Of a DNA stretch of 64,000 nucleotides, positions 43,096 to 52,458 are shown in pieces (the stretch's first letter is position 1; each line of letters starts with the position of its first letter). Made by a program: the position numbers and the translations under genes. The stretch spans positions 41,846 through 105,845 of the forward strand of contig NZ_JAGPXL010000022.1 in assembly GCF_018070565.1 (NCBI RefSeq), given 5' to 3'. The notes beneath the pieces are model-generated. The model saw nothing but the letters and a program-made list of their open reading frames with translations, was not told where the DNA came from and made no database searches. The stretch is from Streptomyces sp. B93 (GTDB lineage: Bacteria; Actinomycetota; Actinomycetes; Streptomycetales; Streptomycetaceae).

Positions 43096-45285
43096 TCACA
43101 CCTCGTCGTGCTGCCCGAGGAAGCGGAAGGCGCCGTCGCGCACCTGGTAGAGAAAGGTCGAGCCCACCGGCCGCAACGCGTGCGTCCTGTCCTGGAGGAA
43201 GCGGATCCGCTTGGCCACCCCGTCGTGGTCGAGGCGGAAGAGCCGCTCGGCGATCTGCCCGGGTTCGATGCCGTCGCTCCCGCCGAGGCCGCCGATGGCG
43301 CGCGCCACCAGGTGCACGGCGTCGTACGCCTCGGCGGCCCAGCGGCCGGGGCCGGCGCCGTAGCGGCGGCGGTGCGCGGCGGTGAACTCCTTGGCGGCCT
43401 TGGTCGCCTTCGACGGCGACTCGGCGTACGGGGCGGCGGAGTAGGGCGCTTCGAACACCCAGCCCTCGGCCGCGTCGCCCGCCTCGTCGAGAAAGGCGGA
43501 CCGCATCACCGGCTCGTATCCGGCGCGGGGCCCGGTGAAGCCCTCCGCCACGAGGGCACGGGCGCAGGCGGCGGCGCGGCCCGGTGCGGTACCGGCGTAG
43601 ACGAAGGCCTGCGGGCGGGCGGCGAGCGCCGCGCGGACGGCGGGACGGAAGTCGTCCTCGTCTGCGGCGACGGGGTAGGCGGTGGCGGTGCCCTCGGAGG
43701 GCGGGGTGCCCTCCAGGTACCTGGCGATCTCGAAGGCGGTCTCACCCCCGGCCCGGTCCTCGATGACGGCGGTGCGTTCGGTGGGGCGCACCCGGGTCAG
43801 ATAGTCGAGCACCCCGAGGTGGCGGTAGGCGTCGCCCGCCCGGGTCACGCACAGCGTGCGCTGCTCGGCGGTGCTCAGTCCGGCCGCGTCGGAGTCGACC
43901 GACACCAGGAGGACCGGCAGCGCGGCGCCCCCGTACAGCGGCGCCGCGACGGCCGCGGTGGCCGTCGTGGTGGGGCCGATGACCGCGCGGACGCGGGAGT
44001 CGTCGATCAGCCGCCGCGCGGTGCTCTTCGCGCGGCCCTCGTCGCCCGCGTCGTCGTAGGTGGCCAGGGCGAGCCGGAAGGCGGCGTCGGCGCGGGCGTT
44101 GTGGGCGGCGACGGCGAGCCGCGCCCCGTGCTCCTGCGCCGTGCCCGCGGCGCGCTGGGGTCCGCTCAGGTCGGCGTGGAGGGCGAGGGTGTGGGTGGGC
44201 GTCCCGGCGGACGAGGCGCCGCCGGTGGCCGTGGAGCGCCGCGCGAGCAGTACGGCGGCCCCGGCGCCGGAGGCGGCGAGGACCGCCGCCACCGATCCCC
44301 CGACGGTGAGGACCCGGCGCCGGGTGGTCCCCGGCACGGGCACCGTCTCCGGTTCCCCGTCCGGCACGGCGGGCGCGGCGGCGCGCGGCGGCGGCACGAG
44401 GGCGCGCGCCGAGCGCTCGGCCACCAGCCGCAGCACGTCCGGCGGCAGCCAGTCGCCCGGCGGGGCGGCGGTCTCCTCCAGTACGTCGCTGAGCGCGGCG
44501 GCCGTCGGCCGGTCGCCGGGGTCCTTGGCGAGGCACTCGACGACCGCGTCCCGCGCCTTGGGCGGCAGCAGCCGGTCGAGGCCGGTCAGATCGGGTTCCT
44601 CGTGGACGGTGCGGTACAGCACGGCGGCCGGGTCCCCGGTGCCGAACGGGCGCCGCCCGGTCGCGGCGTAGGCCAGCACACAGCCGAGCGAGAACACGTC
44701 GCTGGGCGGCCCCACCGCGCCGCCGGAGGTCCGGGCCTGCTCGGGCGAGAGGTAGCCGGGGGTGCCGATGATCGCGTCGGGCGCGGTCAGCGCGGTGGTA
44801 CCGGCGCCCTGTGCGATACCGAAGTCGATCAGCCGGGGCCCGTCGCGGGCGAGCAGGATGTTGCCGGGTTTGACGTCCCGGTGCACCAGGCCCGCCGTGT
44901 GCACCTCGGCGAGGGCGGCCGCGAGCCGGGCGCCGAGGGTGCCGACGGTCGGCGCGGGCAGCGGTCCGCGGCCGTCCACGGCCTCGGTGAGCGCGGGGCC
45001 GGGCACGAAGGCGGTGGCCAGCCATGGCTCGCGCGCCTGCGTGTCGGCCGCGGTCACCGGCACCACCCAGCGTCCGGTGAGCCCGGTGGCCAGCCGCACC
45101 TCGCGGCGGAACCGGGCCCGGAACGCCGGGTCGGCGGCGTACTCGGCGCGGATCATCTTCAGCGCCCGCAGGGCACCGTCCGGGGTGCGGGCCAGATAGA
45201 CGGTGCCCATGCCGCCGGCGCCGAGCCGGGCGAGCAGCCGGTGCCCGCCCAGGGTCTCGGGGTCGTCGGCCCTCAGCGACTGCAT
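43096..45285 (-). CDS. Receptor-like Ser/Thr kinase fused to solute-binding domain (copy 1)
   Basis: A 729-residue membrane kinase. The Hanks-type kinase domain occupies 10-270: Gly-rich loop GAGGMG (22-27), Lys43, catalytic loop HRDVKPGN (135-142), DFG (154-156) and GTPGYLSPEQ. A juxtamembrane linker and one helix (about 325-348) follow. The extracellular part (365-729) is a Leu/Ile/Val-type periplasmic-binding domain (LALHADLSGPQRAAGTAQEH; DDSRVRAVIGPTTTATAAVA). The domain order suggests that ligand binding outside controls the kinase inside. It follows its paralogue by 16 bases on the same strand. The ligand is unknown. Confidence 0.9.
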   Translation of the reverse strand: MQSLRADDPETLGGHRLLARLGAGGMGTVYLARTPDGALRALKMIRAEYAADPAFRARFRREVRLATGLTGRWVVPVTAADTQAREPWLATAFVPGPALTEAVDGRGPLPAPTVGTLGARLAAALAEVHTAGLVHRDVKPGNILLARDGPRLIDFGIAQGAGTTALTAPDAIIGTPGYLSPEQARTSGGAVGPPSDVFSLGCVLAYAATGRRPFGTGDPAAVLYRTVHEEPDLTGLDRLLPPKARDAVVECLAKDPGDRPTAAALSDVLEETAAPPGDWLPPDVLRLVAERSARALVPPPRAAAPAVPDGEPETVPVPGTTRRRVLTVGGSVAAVLAASGAGAAVLLARRSTATGGASSAGTPTHTLALHADLSGPQRAAGTAQEHGARLAVAAHNARADAAFRLALATYDDAGDEGRAKSTARRLIDDSRVRAVIGPTTTATAAVAAPLYGGAALPVLLVSVDSDAAGLSTAEQRTLCVTRAGDAYRHLGVLDYLTRVRPTERTAVIEDRAGGETAFEIARYLEGTPPSEGTATAYPVAADEDDFRPAVRAALAARPQAFVYAGTAPGRAAACARALVAEGFTGPRAGYEPVMRSAFLDEAGDAAEGWVFEAPYSAAPYAESPSKATKAAKEFTAAHRRRYGAGPGRWAAEAYDAVHLVARAIGGLGGSDGIEPGQIAERLFRLDHDGVAKRIRFLQDRTHALRPVGSTFLYQVRDGAFRFLGQHDEV

Positions 45286-45301
45286 CGTGCCTCCACCGCC
45301 C

Positions 45302-47422
45302 CTAGGGCACGTTCAGGGGGCCGACGTAGGTGAACCGTCCGCCGTCGACGCGGTAGTGGTGGACGGTGGTGGCCTGGAGCCTGTTGTTGGTGAAGGTGTA
45401 CGTCGTGGTCAGTCCCTTGTAGCGGCTCTTGGCGACGGCCTCGGCGACCTGGGTGCGGCCGGGGCGCTCGCCGCCCTTCCCGGCGAGGCCGCCGAGCTGG
45501 TGGAGGATCAGGCGGGTGGTGTCGTACGCCTCGGCGCCCCAGACGCCCGGCGCGGCGCGGTAGCGCTCTTGGTGGGCGGTGGCGAAGGCGCGTACGGGCT
45601 CGGCGTCGGGCGCGATGTACGACGTCAGGGTCTGCCAGCCGTCGGCGGCGGGGCCCGCCGCGGCGGTGAACGCCGTGGTGGCCGAGGCCGCGTCGACGAA
45701 CCGCGGGCCGGTGAAGCCCCGGTCGGCCAGCGTCCGGGCGACGGCGGCGGCGCGTTCGGCGGTCCCGGTGTAGAAGAAGCCGTCGATGCCGTGGTCGAGC
45801 ATGTCGTCGACCACGGGCGAGGCGTCGGTGGCGGCGGCGGGCACGATCCGGGTGTACAGGTTCAGCCGCATGCCCTGGGCCGCGCTCTGGGTGATGAGGG
45901 TGTGCTCCATGCCGGTGATACCGCCCGCGCGGTCGACCAGCAGGCCGGGGCGGAACGAGCCGCCGGTGCCGAGGGCGTGGACGGTCGTGTACGAGGCGTA
46001 GGCGGTGACGGGGGTGGCGTGGAAGTAGCGCTCGTCCTGTCCGAGGGCCGTCAGCGCGGCGCTGGTGGAGACCTCGGACACGGTCAGCAGCGGTACCCCG
46101 GCGGCGTTGTAGATCTCCATGACGGCCTCCGCGGAGTCGTACCCGGTCGGGCCGACCACGGCGAGCATCTCCCGCTCACCGGTCAGCTGCCGGGCCGCGC
46201 CCCGGGCGCGGGCCGCGTCGCCCCGGTCGTCGACCACCCGCAGTCCGGCGGTGAACGGCTTGTCGGCGCGGGAGTTGAACTGCTCCACGGCCAGCCGCAC
46301 CGCCCGCTCCTGGGCCCGCCCCGCCGCCTTCTCCGGCCCGCTGAGGTCGGCTTGCAGCCCGATCAGCCAGGGCTGTGCGGCCGGGGTCTCCTTCCCGTCG
46401 TCGTCGCGCAGCGCGGCCCACAGTCCCGCGCCGCCGCCCGCGAGCAGCACGGCCGCGCCGCCCGCGCCCAGCAGGAGTGCCCTGCGCCGTCCCACGCCCC
46501 GCGGTACCAGGGTCGGCTCGATCCCGGGCAGGGTGAGCATCTCGGCGGAGCGTTCGCCGATCATGGCCACCACGGGGTCCGGCAGCCAGGCGATGGACCC
46601 CTCGGGGGCGTCCTCGACGACGGCGGCGTCCACCTCCTCGGCGGTGGGCCGCTCCCCCGGCTCCTTCGCGAGGCACCGTTCGAGCAGCGCCCGCAGTTCG
46701 TCGTCCTCGACGCCGTCCAGGTCGGGGGTGTCGTGGACGGTGCGGTAGAGCAGCGCGTCCACCGCGCCGGTGCCGAACGGCGGGCGCCCGGTGGCGGCGT
46801 ACACCAGCACACAGGCGAGCGAGAACACGTCGCTCTCGGGCCCGACCCGCCGGCCGCGGGCCTGCTCAGGGGAGAGGAACCCCGGGGTCCCGACGACCAT
46901 GCTGTCCGCGGTGAGGGCGGTCTCCTCCACCGCCGTGGGCCGCGCGATGCCGAAGTCGATCAGCCGGGGCCCGTCCGGGGCGAGCAGCACATTGCCGGGT
47001 TTGACGTCCCGGTGCACCAACTCGGCCTCGTGGACGGCGGCCAGGGCCCGCGCGAGCACCTTGCCGAGCACCCGCACCGCCCGCGCGGGCAGCGCCCCGC
47101 ACTCCAGGACCGCCTCGGCCAGCGAGGGCCCGGGCACGAAGGCGGTGGCCAGCCACGGCACCGCGGCCTCGGTGTCGGCGCCGAGCACCGGCACCACCCA
47201 CGGGCTCCGCACCCGCCCGGCGGCGACGGCCTCTCGCCGGAACCGGGCCCGGAACTCCGGCTGGTCGGCGTACTCGGGCTGGATGGCCTTGACCGCGGCG
47301 AGGTCCCCGTCCCGCTCCACGCGGGCCAGGTACACGACACCCATGCCGCCCGCGCCCAGCCGCCCCAGCAGCCGGTGGTCGCCGAGCCTCGACGGATCGC
47401 CCGGAAGCAACCGCTCCATCAC
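45302..47422 (-). CDS. Receptor-like Ser/Thr kinase fused to solute-binding domain (copy 2)
   Basis: A 706-residue paralogue of the following gene product with the same architecture: kinase 12-270 (GAGGMG, AAVKAI, HRDVKPGN, DFG), one membrane helix near 325-345 (ALLLGAGGAAVLLAGGGAGL) and an extracellular solute-binding domain (LIGLQADLSGPEKAAGRAQE; MLAVVGPTGYDSAEAVMEIY). Tandem duplication followed by divergence is likely. Its start overlaps the stop of the upstream lipoprotein gene by four bases (ATGA), so the lipoprotein and both kinases form one operon. Confidence 0.9.
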   Translation of the reverse strand: MMERLLPGDPSRLGDHRLLGRLGAGGMGVVYLARVERDGDLAAVKAIQPEYADQPEFRARFRREAVAAGRVRSPWVVPVLGADTEAAVPWLATAFVPGPSLAEAVLECGALPARAVRVLGKVLARALAAVHEAELVHRDVKPGNVLLAPDGPRLIDFGIARPTAVEETALTADSMVVGTPGFLSPEQARGRRVGPESDVFSLACVLVYAATGRPPFGTGAVDALLYRTVHDTPDLDGVEDDELRALLERCLAKEPGERPTAEEVDAAVVEDAPEGSIAWLPDPVVAMIGERSAEMLTLPGIEPTLVPRGVGRRRALLLGAGGAAVLLAGGGAGLWAALRDDDGKETPAAQPWLIGLQADLSGPEKAAGRAQERAVRLAVEQFNSRADKPFTAGLRVVDDRGDAARARGAARQLTGEREMLAVVGPTGYDSAEAVMEIYNAAGVPLLTVSEVSTSAALTALGQDERYFHATPVTAYASYTTVHALGTGGSFRPGLLVDRAGGITGMEHTLITQSAAQGMRLNLYTRIVPAAATDASPVVDDMLDHGIDGFFYTGTAERAAAVARTLADRGFTGPRFVDAASATTAFTAAAGPAADGWQTLTSYIAPDAEPVRAFATAHQERYRAAPGVWGAEAYDTTRLILHQLGGLAGKGGERPGRTQVAEAVAKSRYKGLTTTYTFTNNRLQATTVHHYRVDGGRFTYVGPLNVP

Positions 47423-48321
47423 GCACCGTCCTTGGTGTCCTGGCCGTCCTGGCCGTCCTCGCCGGAGTCCCCGGTCCCCTCGCCGGAGTCCCCGGGGTCC
47501 CCCACGGGCCGCCCGATCTCGTCCTGCACCCGCGTCATGACCGTGGGCCCCGCCGTCCCGGCCATGTCCTCCAGATCGGCCTCACTCCACCCGCGTCCCC
47601 CGCACACCGAGGTGCTGGCGGTCACCGACCCGAGCTGGGACTGCCGCCACCAGTACTCGTACGGTCCGCCGCGGGTGTCGCTGACGCACTTGCCGGACTC
47701 GATCAGCAGGTCCTCGCTGTGGTTGTTGGCCCCTTCGCCCCCCGCGTGCGCGGACGACGTCAGCTCGACCAGCCGCTCCCCCTGGCGCAGCGTCTGTTCC
47801 CGGCAGCCGAGCGCCTCCTCCAGCATCCGGGCCTGCTCCCACGCCGCGTCCAGCCCCGTGCGGTGCACGGTGACGGTCGCCGACATCCGTACCTCCCCCT
47901 TGCCGCCCCCGGCGGGCACCACGTAGTGCCGGGTCAGCGAGGCCAGCACGTCCTCGGGCAGCGGCTCCCGCTGCCAGACGCAGTCCTCCCCCAGCACCGC
48001 CCAACGGCTCGGATCGCTCTCGTACGGCGTCCCGCGCACCGCCCGCGACCCGAACATCTCCGGCCCTCCGATCACCCTCCGGATCAGCGCCCGCGCCTCG
48101 GCCGCCGTACCGGGGAGCTTGCCCGGGTCGGCTTCGACGGTGGGGTCGGTGACGGGCATCGGCTCGGACTCCGCGGACGCCTCCCCGGACGACGCGGCCC
48201 CCGACGCACCGGCCTTGACCTTGCCCTTCCCGTCGTCTTCTCCCCCGTCGGTGCAGCCCGCCACCAGTAATCCGCACACCGCCAGAGCGCCCCAGAGGCG
48301 CAGCACCCGCACCCGGTCCAC
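47419..48321 (-). CDS. Lipoprotein, first gene of the receptor-kinase operon
   Basis: A 300-residue lipoprotein starting at GTG 48321 (reading VDRVRVLRLWGALAVCGLLV, then AGC) with a GGTGAGGG site. The lipobox is LVAGC, Cys23. A linker rich in Asp, Gly, Ser and Ala (about 24-75) precedes a globular part with three cysteines (GEDCVWQREPLPE; GCREQTLRQGERLVEL; GKCVSDTRGG). I do not recognise the family. Because it is coupled to two receptor kinases with outside ligand domains, it may be an accessory ligand binder. This is inferred only from position. Confidence 0.75.
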   Translation of the reverse strand: MDRVRVLRLWGALAVCGLLVAGCTDGGEDDGKGKVKAGASGAASSGEASAESEPMPVTDPTVEADPGKLPGTAAEARALIRRVIGGPEMFGSRAVRGTPYESDPSRWAVLGEDCVWQREPLPEDVLASLTRHYVVPAGGGKGEVRMSATVTVHRTGLDAAWEQARMLEEALGCREQTLRQGERLVELTSSAHAGGEGANNHSEDLLIESGKCVSDTRGGPYEYWWRQSQLGSVTASTSVCGGRGWSEADLEDMAGTAGPTVMTRVQDEIGRPVGDPGDSGEGTGDSGEDGQDGQDTKDGA

Positions 48322-48629
48322 GCCCTCACCCCCCAGTTCCGTTTCCGGCGGCCGCGGTCGACGGTCGCCCCATGTCCGTACCGATGCCACGGTGGTCGTC
48401 GACGGTTCCCCGTCCCGGGCGTCAGTACGAGGTCAACTCTCGCGGAGCGTACGACAGTTCGGAAGTCACGGAGAGATGAAGCCGGTGAAATCCGAGGCAG
48501 TCGTCTCTCCCGTCACTCAGTCATCACACGTCACAGTTTGATCACGCGACGTTTTCTTCACATGTCCATGGCAAAGGTTGCGCAGAGCAAAAGTTGCGGT
48601 GGGGATGACGTGAAACCCGGGGTGGGGTC
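48322..48629 (+). promoter_or_regulatory. Divergent control region with 12-bp direct repeat
   Basis: This gene-free stretch separates the lipoprotein gene and the LamG gene. Two near-identical 12-mers, GCAAAGGTTGCG (48571-48582) and GCAAAAGTTGCG (48587-48598), lie 16 bases apart and 31-59 bases before the LamG start. Their position and periodicity suggest an activator or repressor site. The surrounding region (48500-48600) is unusually A/T-rich for this genome. Confidence 0.45.
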
Positions 48630-51600
48630 GTGGGCTTGAGACGGGTGCGTCGCTTGGGCGGCGGACGGGGAAGTCGGATGCGGACGCTGGTGTCCGCGCT
48701 GACCGCGGGGACGGTCCTGGCGACGCTGCCCGCCTGGGGGCCGCTCGCCCAGGCAGCGGCGGCGGACGAGGCCAGGCCGCCGCTGACCGAGGGGCAGCGG
48801 GCGCTCGCCGAGGCCGCCGAGTCGGGCCGGCGGGTGGAGGTCGTCGGGGAGCGGTCGGAACGGACGACGGTCTACGCCAACCCGGACGGGTTCACCTTCA
48901 CGCTGGAGGAGTCCGCGGTGCCCGTGCGGGTGCCGGCGCCCGACGGGGGCTGGCGGGCACCCGACGCCACCCTGGAGGTGCGCCCGGACGGCGGTGTGGC
49001 GCCGAAGGCCGCGGCCGTCGAGATGGAGTTCTCCGGCGGCGGGAGCACCGCGCCCCTGGCGAGGATCTCCGCCGGGGGCCGCTCCCTGGAGCTGGGCTGG
49101 CCGGGCAGGCTCCCCGCGCCCGAACTGGACGGGACCAGCGCGCTGTACCCGGAGGTGCTGCCCGGCGTCGACCTCAGGGTCACGGCGTCGGTGGAGGGCT
49201 TCCGCCATGTGCTGGTCGTCAAGACGCCCGAGGCGGCCACCGCGCCGGAGCTGCGGGAGATCGACTACGCCCTGGGGACCGAGGGCCTGGACATCGTCAA
49301 GGGCGGCGCTGGCAACCTGACCGCGGTCGACGACGACGGCAACCGCGTCTTCCGCGCCCCGCCCGCCCAGATGTGGGACTCCGCCGGGGCCGAGGCCGCC
49401 GCGGACCCCGAGGCGTCCGGAACCCGGACCATGTCCCTGGCGGATGCCCCGGCCGTGAGCGGGACCGACCCGGCCCCGGAGCCGGCCGAGACGGCCGAGA
49501 CGGCCGAGACGGCCGAGCCCGCAGTCCCCGGTGCCGAGCCGGGCGCGGGCGACAACGTCACCACCATGGACGTGGAGGTGTCCGACACCGCGCTGACGGT
49601 GATCCCGGACACGGAGATGCTGACGGGGACCGGTGCCGCGGACTTCCCGCTGTACATCGACCCGACGGTGACCTGGGGCGAGTCCGAGCGGACCCTGCTG
49701 CGCAGCGACGGCTACGAGTCCTACGGCTGGGGCAACGGGGAAGACGGCCTGGGCAAGGGCGTCGGCAAGTGCGGCACCTGGAACGGCTACTACTGCGGGC
49801 CGGGCTATGTGCAGCGGCTGTACTTCGAGTTCTCGCCCGCCAGCCTGAAGGGCAAGCAGGTGCTGGACGCCACCTTCCGGGTGACCGAGCCCTGGGCGTT
49901 CCAGTGCGACCCGCGCTGGGTCGACCTGGTCCGCACCAACAACATCTCCTCCTCCACCACCTGGTCGTCGCGGCCGACGCACCTCGACCTGATGGGCGAC
50001 CGGCATGTATCGGCGGGCCGGGGTTCGCTGTGCGACCCCAACTCCCCGGACGCGCCGATCGAGTTCAACGACAACCCCGAGGAGACCAACGAGAACCTCA
50101 CGCCGACCGTGCGGAGCTTCGCGGCGGGCAAGTTCTCGCGTCTGACGCTGATGCTGAAGGCGCACGACGAGACGGACACCTCGGCGTGGAAGCGGTTCAA
50201 GAACGACGCCGTGCTCGCGGTCGACTTCGTGGGTCTGCCCGCCAAGCCCACCGGGATCGGCCTGGTGACCGGCTCGGGCACGGTGTGCGAGACGAGCGAG
50301 TCGGACCCCGCGGTCGTCTCCGACCCGACCCCGAGCCTGACGGCCACCACCCAGACCGAGTCGGGCGGCGAGAAGGACGCCCAGCTGCGGATCTACTTCG
50401 ACGTCGACCACAAGAACACCGACGGCACCTGGTCGGACACCACCGCGGGCAACGGCGACCTGCGCCCGTCCAGCGGGTACGTCGGTGACGGGGTGAAGCT
50501 GTCCATGTCCTGGTCGACGCTGACCGAGGGCAAGCTCTACCGGTACCGGGCGTGGGTCCGCTCGTACTACAACAGCGGCGGCAGCTATCTGTCGGGGCCG
50601 TCGAACGCCTCGACGACCGGCTGGTGCTACTTCAAGGTCGACGCGACCGCCCCCAAGGCGCCGAAGATCACCCTGGCGAGCCCGTACTCCGTGTGCACGG
50701 ACACCGCGTGCGCGCCGGGCGGCGGCCCCGGCCAGAAGGCCACCCTCACCTTCGCGCCCGCCACCGGCGACAGCAACAACGTCGCCTACCAGTACAAGCT
50801 GTCCTCGGCGGACGCCTGGTCGGCCGCGGTCAACGGTTCGACGGTGACCCAGGGCGTCACCCCGACCCGGTCGGGCACCTACAGCGTGTACGTCCGCGCC
50901 AAGGACGACGTGGGGCGCTGGGGCGCCCAGGGCGTGGTGGACTTCCTGGTCGCCGCGGGCGAGGGACCGGTCGGCCGCTGGCACTTCGACGAGGCGAGCG
51001 GCGTGGCCGTCGACAGCGCCACGGCCGACGGCACCGACGACGCGACCCTCGGCGGCGGAGCCGTACGCGACGACCGGGGGCGGCGCGGACTGCTGACCCA
51101 TGACGCCGAGGGGCAGCCACTGCCGGAGCTGGTCACCGACAAGGGGCTGGCGCTGAACGGCACCACCGGCTACGCGGAGACCGGCGCACCGGTGCTGGAG
51201 ACCCGCTCCGCCTACACGGTCTCCGCGTGGGCGCGGCTGGACAAGGGCGACACCAACGCCTCCGTGCTCGCGCAGCCGGGGCCCGAGGGCAACACGTTCA
51301 TGCTCTGGTACCTCGCCGACGTGAAGCTGTGGTTCTTCGGCGTCCTCGACGCGGACGGCTCCACCGTCCGGGGCAGGTACTCGTCCTACGCCGCCCAGAC
51401 CAACGTGTGGACGCACCTGGCGGCCAGCTACGACCCGGCCAAGGGTGAGCTGATCTTCTACGTGGACGGCCGCCGGCAGGGCCAGCCCTTCACGACCGGC
51501 ACCACCTCCTGGGCGTCGAACGGCGGTTTGCAGGTCGGCCGTTACAAGTTCCCGAGCGGCAACTCCACCTACCACTTCCCCGGTTCGATCGACGAGGTCG

Positions 51601-52370
51601 CCGTCTGGCAGCGGGTGCTGACGCACGAGGAGGTCGCGGACGAGACCCGGCTGCTGGTGTCGGAGAACCACGCGGGCGTGGAGCTGGTGGCGGACTGGAA
51701 CGCCGCCCGGGGCAGCGGGACGACCGTCGCGGACACCACGTCCGGGTACGGCCGGGACCTGACGCTGACCGGCGGGGCGGCACTCGCCGACGAGGCGATC
51801 GTCCTGGACGGCGTGGACGACGCGGCCACGGCCCCGGGTCCGCTGGTCTACGACCACGCCCCGTTCACCGTGTCCACGCTGGTCGAGCTGGACTCCGCGA
51901 AACTGCTGGGCAAGAGCGTCGGTTACACCGGCCAGGTCCTCGGCCAGCGCACGGCGGACGGTTCGGCCTGGGGCTTCTGGTACGAGCTGACGGGCAAGGA
52001 CACGGTCCTCGACGAGGACACGCTGGAGGAGCGCACGGTGCCGGTCGGCGTCTGGCACTTCGGGCGCCTGAACGCCGACGGCACCTGGTCGTCGGTAGTC
52101 TCCGACGAGGTGGCGGCCCTGGACAGCCCGGTGCGGCTGACCGGCATCTACGACTCGGTGTACGGCACGATCAGCCTCTACCTCGGCTACGGGCGCAACG
52201 GTGACGCCAAGGCGTTCACCGTCCAGCTGGGCACCGGGGACTTCGCGATCGGCAAGGGCTTCACGGGCGGCGCCTGGAAGCACTTCCTGCCCGCCCGGGT
52301 CTTCGAGGTCCGGCTGTGGGCCGGGGCGATGGCGAGCCCCGAGCAGATCGAGACCCGCGTGGGCGACTGA
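48630..52370 (+). CDS. Secreted LamG/DNRLRE-domain surface protein
   Basis: A 1246-residue exported protein. GTG 48630 (reading VGLRRVRRLGGGRGSR) gives a basic n-region and a signal peptide that ends near AQAAAADEA (about 45). An in-frame ATG at 48678 is an alternative. Regions in order are an N-terminal part with a low-complexity EPAETAETAETAEPA stretch (about 285-300), a DNRLRE-like beta domain (about 340-540, YIDPTVTWGESERTLLRSDG) and fibronectin-like segments (550-770). Two LamG/concanavalin-like domains complete it (about 777-1010 and 1017-1246). It stands 88 bases before an RHS gene. Such pairs recur in Streptomyces, so it may help display or process the RHS protein. Confidence 0.85.
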   Translation: MGLRRVRRLGGGRGSRMRTLVSALTAGTVLATLPAWGPLAQAAAADEARPPLTEGQRALAEAAESGRRVEVVGERSERTTVYANPDGFTFTLEESAVPVRVPAPDGGWRAPDATLEVRPDGGVAPKAAAVEMEFSGGGSTAPLARISAGGRSLELGWPGRLPAPELDGTSALYPEVLPGVDLRVTASVEGFRHVLVVKTPEAATAPELREIDYALGTEGLDIVKGGAGNLTAVDDDGNRVFRAPPAQMWDSAGAEAAADPEASGTRTMSLADAPAVSGTDPAPEPAETAETAETAEPAVPGAEPGAGDNVTTMDVEVSDTALTVIPDTEMLTGTGAADFPLYIDPTVTWGESERTLLRSDGYESYGWGNGEDGLGKGVGKCGTWNGYYCGPGYVQRLYFEFSPASLKGKQVLDATFRVTEPWAFQCDPRWVDLVRTNNISSSTTWSSRPTHLDLMGDRHVSAGRGSLCDPNSPDAPIEFNDNPEETNENLTPTVRSFAAGKFSRLTLMLKAHDETDTSAWKRFKNDAVLAVDFVGLPAKPTGIGLVTGSGTVCETSESDPAVVSDPTPSLTATTQTESGGEKDAQLRIYFDVDHKNTDGTWSDTTAGNGDLRPSSGYVGDGVKLSMSWSTLTEGKLYRYRAWVRSYYNSGGSYLSGPSNASTTGWCYFKVDATAPKAPKITLASPYSVCTDTACAPGGGPGQKATLTFAPATGDSNNVAYQYKLSSADAWSAAVNGSTVTQGVTPTRSGTYSVYVRAKDDVGRWGAQGVVDFLVAAGEGPVGRWHFDEASGVAVDSATADGTDDATLGGGAVRDDRGRRGLLTHDAEGQPLPELVTDKGLALNGTTGYAETGAPVLETRSAYTVSAWARLDKGDTNASVLAQPGPEGNTFMLWYLADVKLWFFGVLDADGSTVRGRYSSYAAQTNVWTHLAASYDPAKGELIFYVDGRRQGQPFTTGTTSWASNGGLQVGRYKFPSGNSTYHFPGSIDEVAVWQRVLTHEEVADETRLLVSENHAGVELVADWNAARGSGTTVADTTSGYGRDLTLTGGAALADEAIVLDGVDDAATAPGPLVYDHAPFTVSTLVELDSAKLLGKSVGYTGQVLGQRTADGSAWGFWYELTGKDTVLDEDTLEERTVPVGVWHFGRLNADGTWSSVVSDEVAALDSPVRLTGIYDSVYGTISLYLGYGRNGDAKAFTVQLGTGDFAIGKGFTGGAWKHFLPARVFEVRLWAGAMASPEQIETRVGD
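49490..49518 (+). repeat. 9-bp tandem repeat GAGACGGCC (three units)
   Basis: Three consecutive copies encode ETAETAETA in the LamG protein. It is a slippage-type repeat; unit number may vary between strains. Confidence 0.6.
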
Positions 52371-52458
52371 GGACGACCCTGCGGCGCCGCCTGAGCGGTG
52401 GCGGCGCCGCACGCACCACGAGCTGACTTTCACGGACTACGGGGCAGGGGCTGGCGAC

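Noticed and set aside
48558..52433. Open frame of about 1290 codons on the minus strand opposite the LamG gene
   Set aside because: Same reason: low-complexity composition, no domain, no ribosome binding site, opposite to a gene with recognisable domains.
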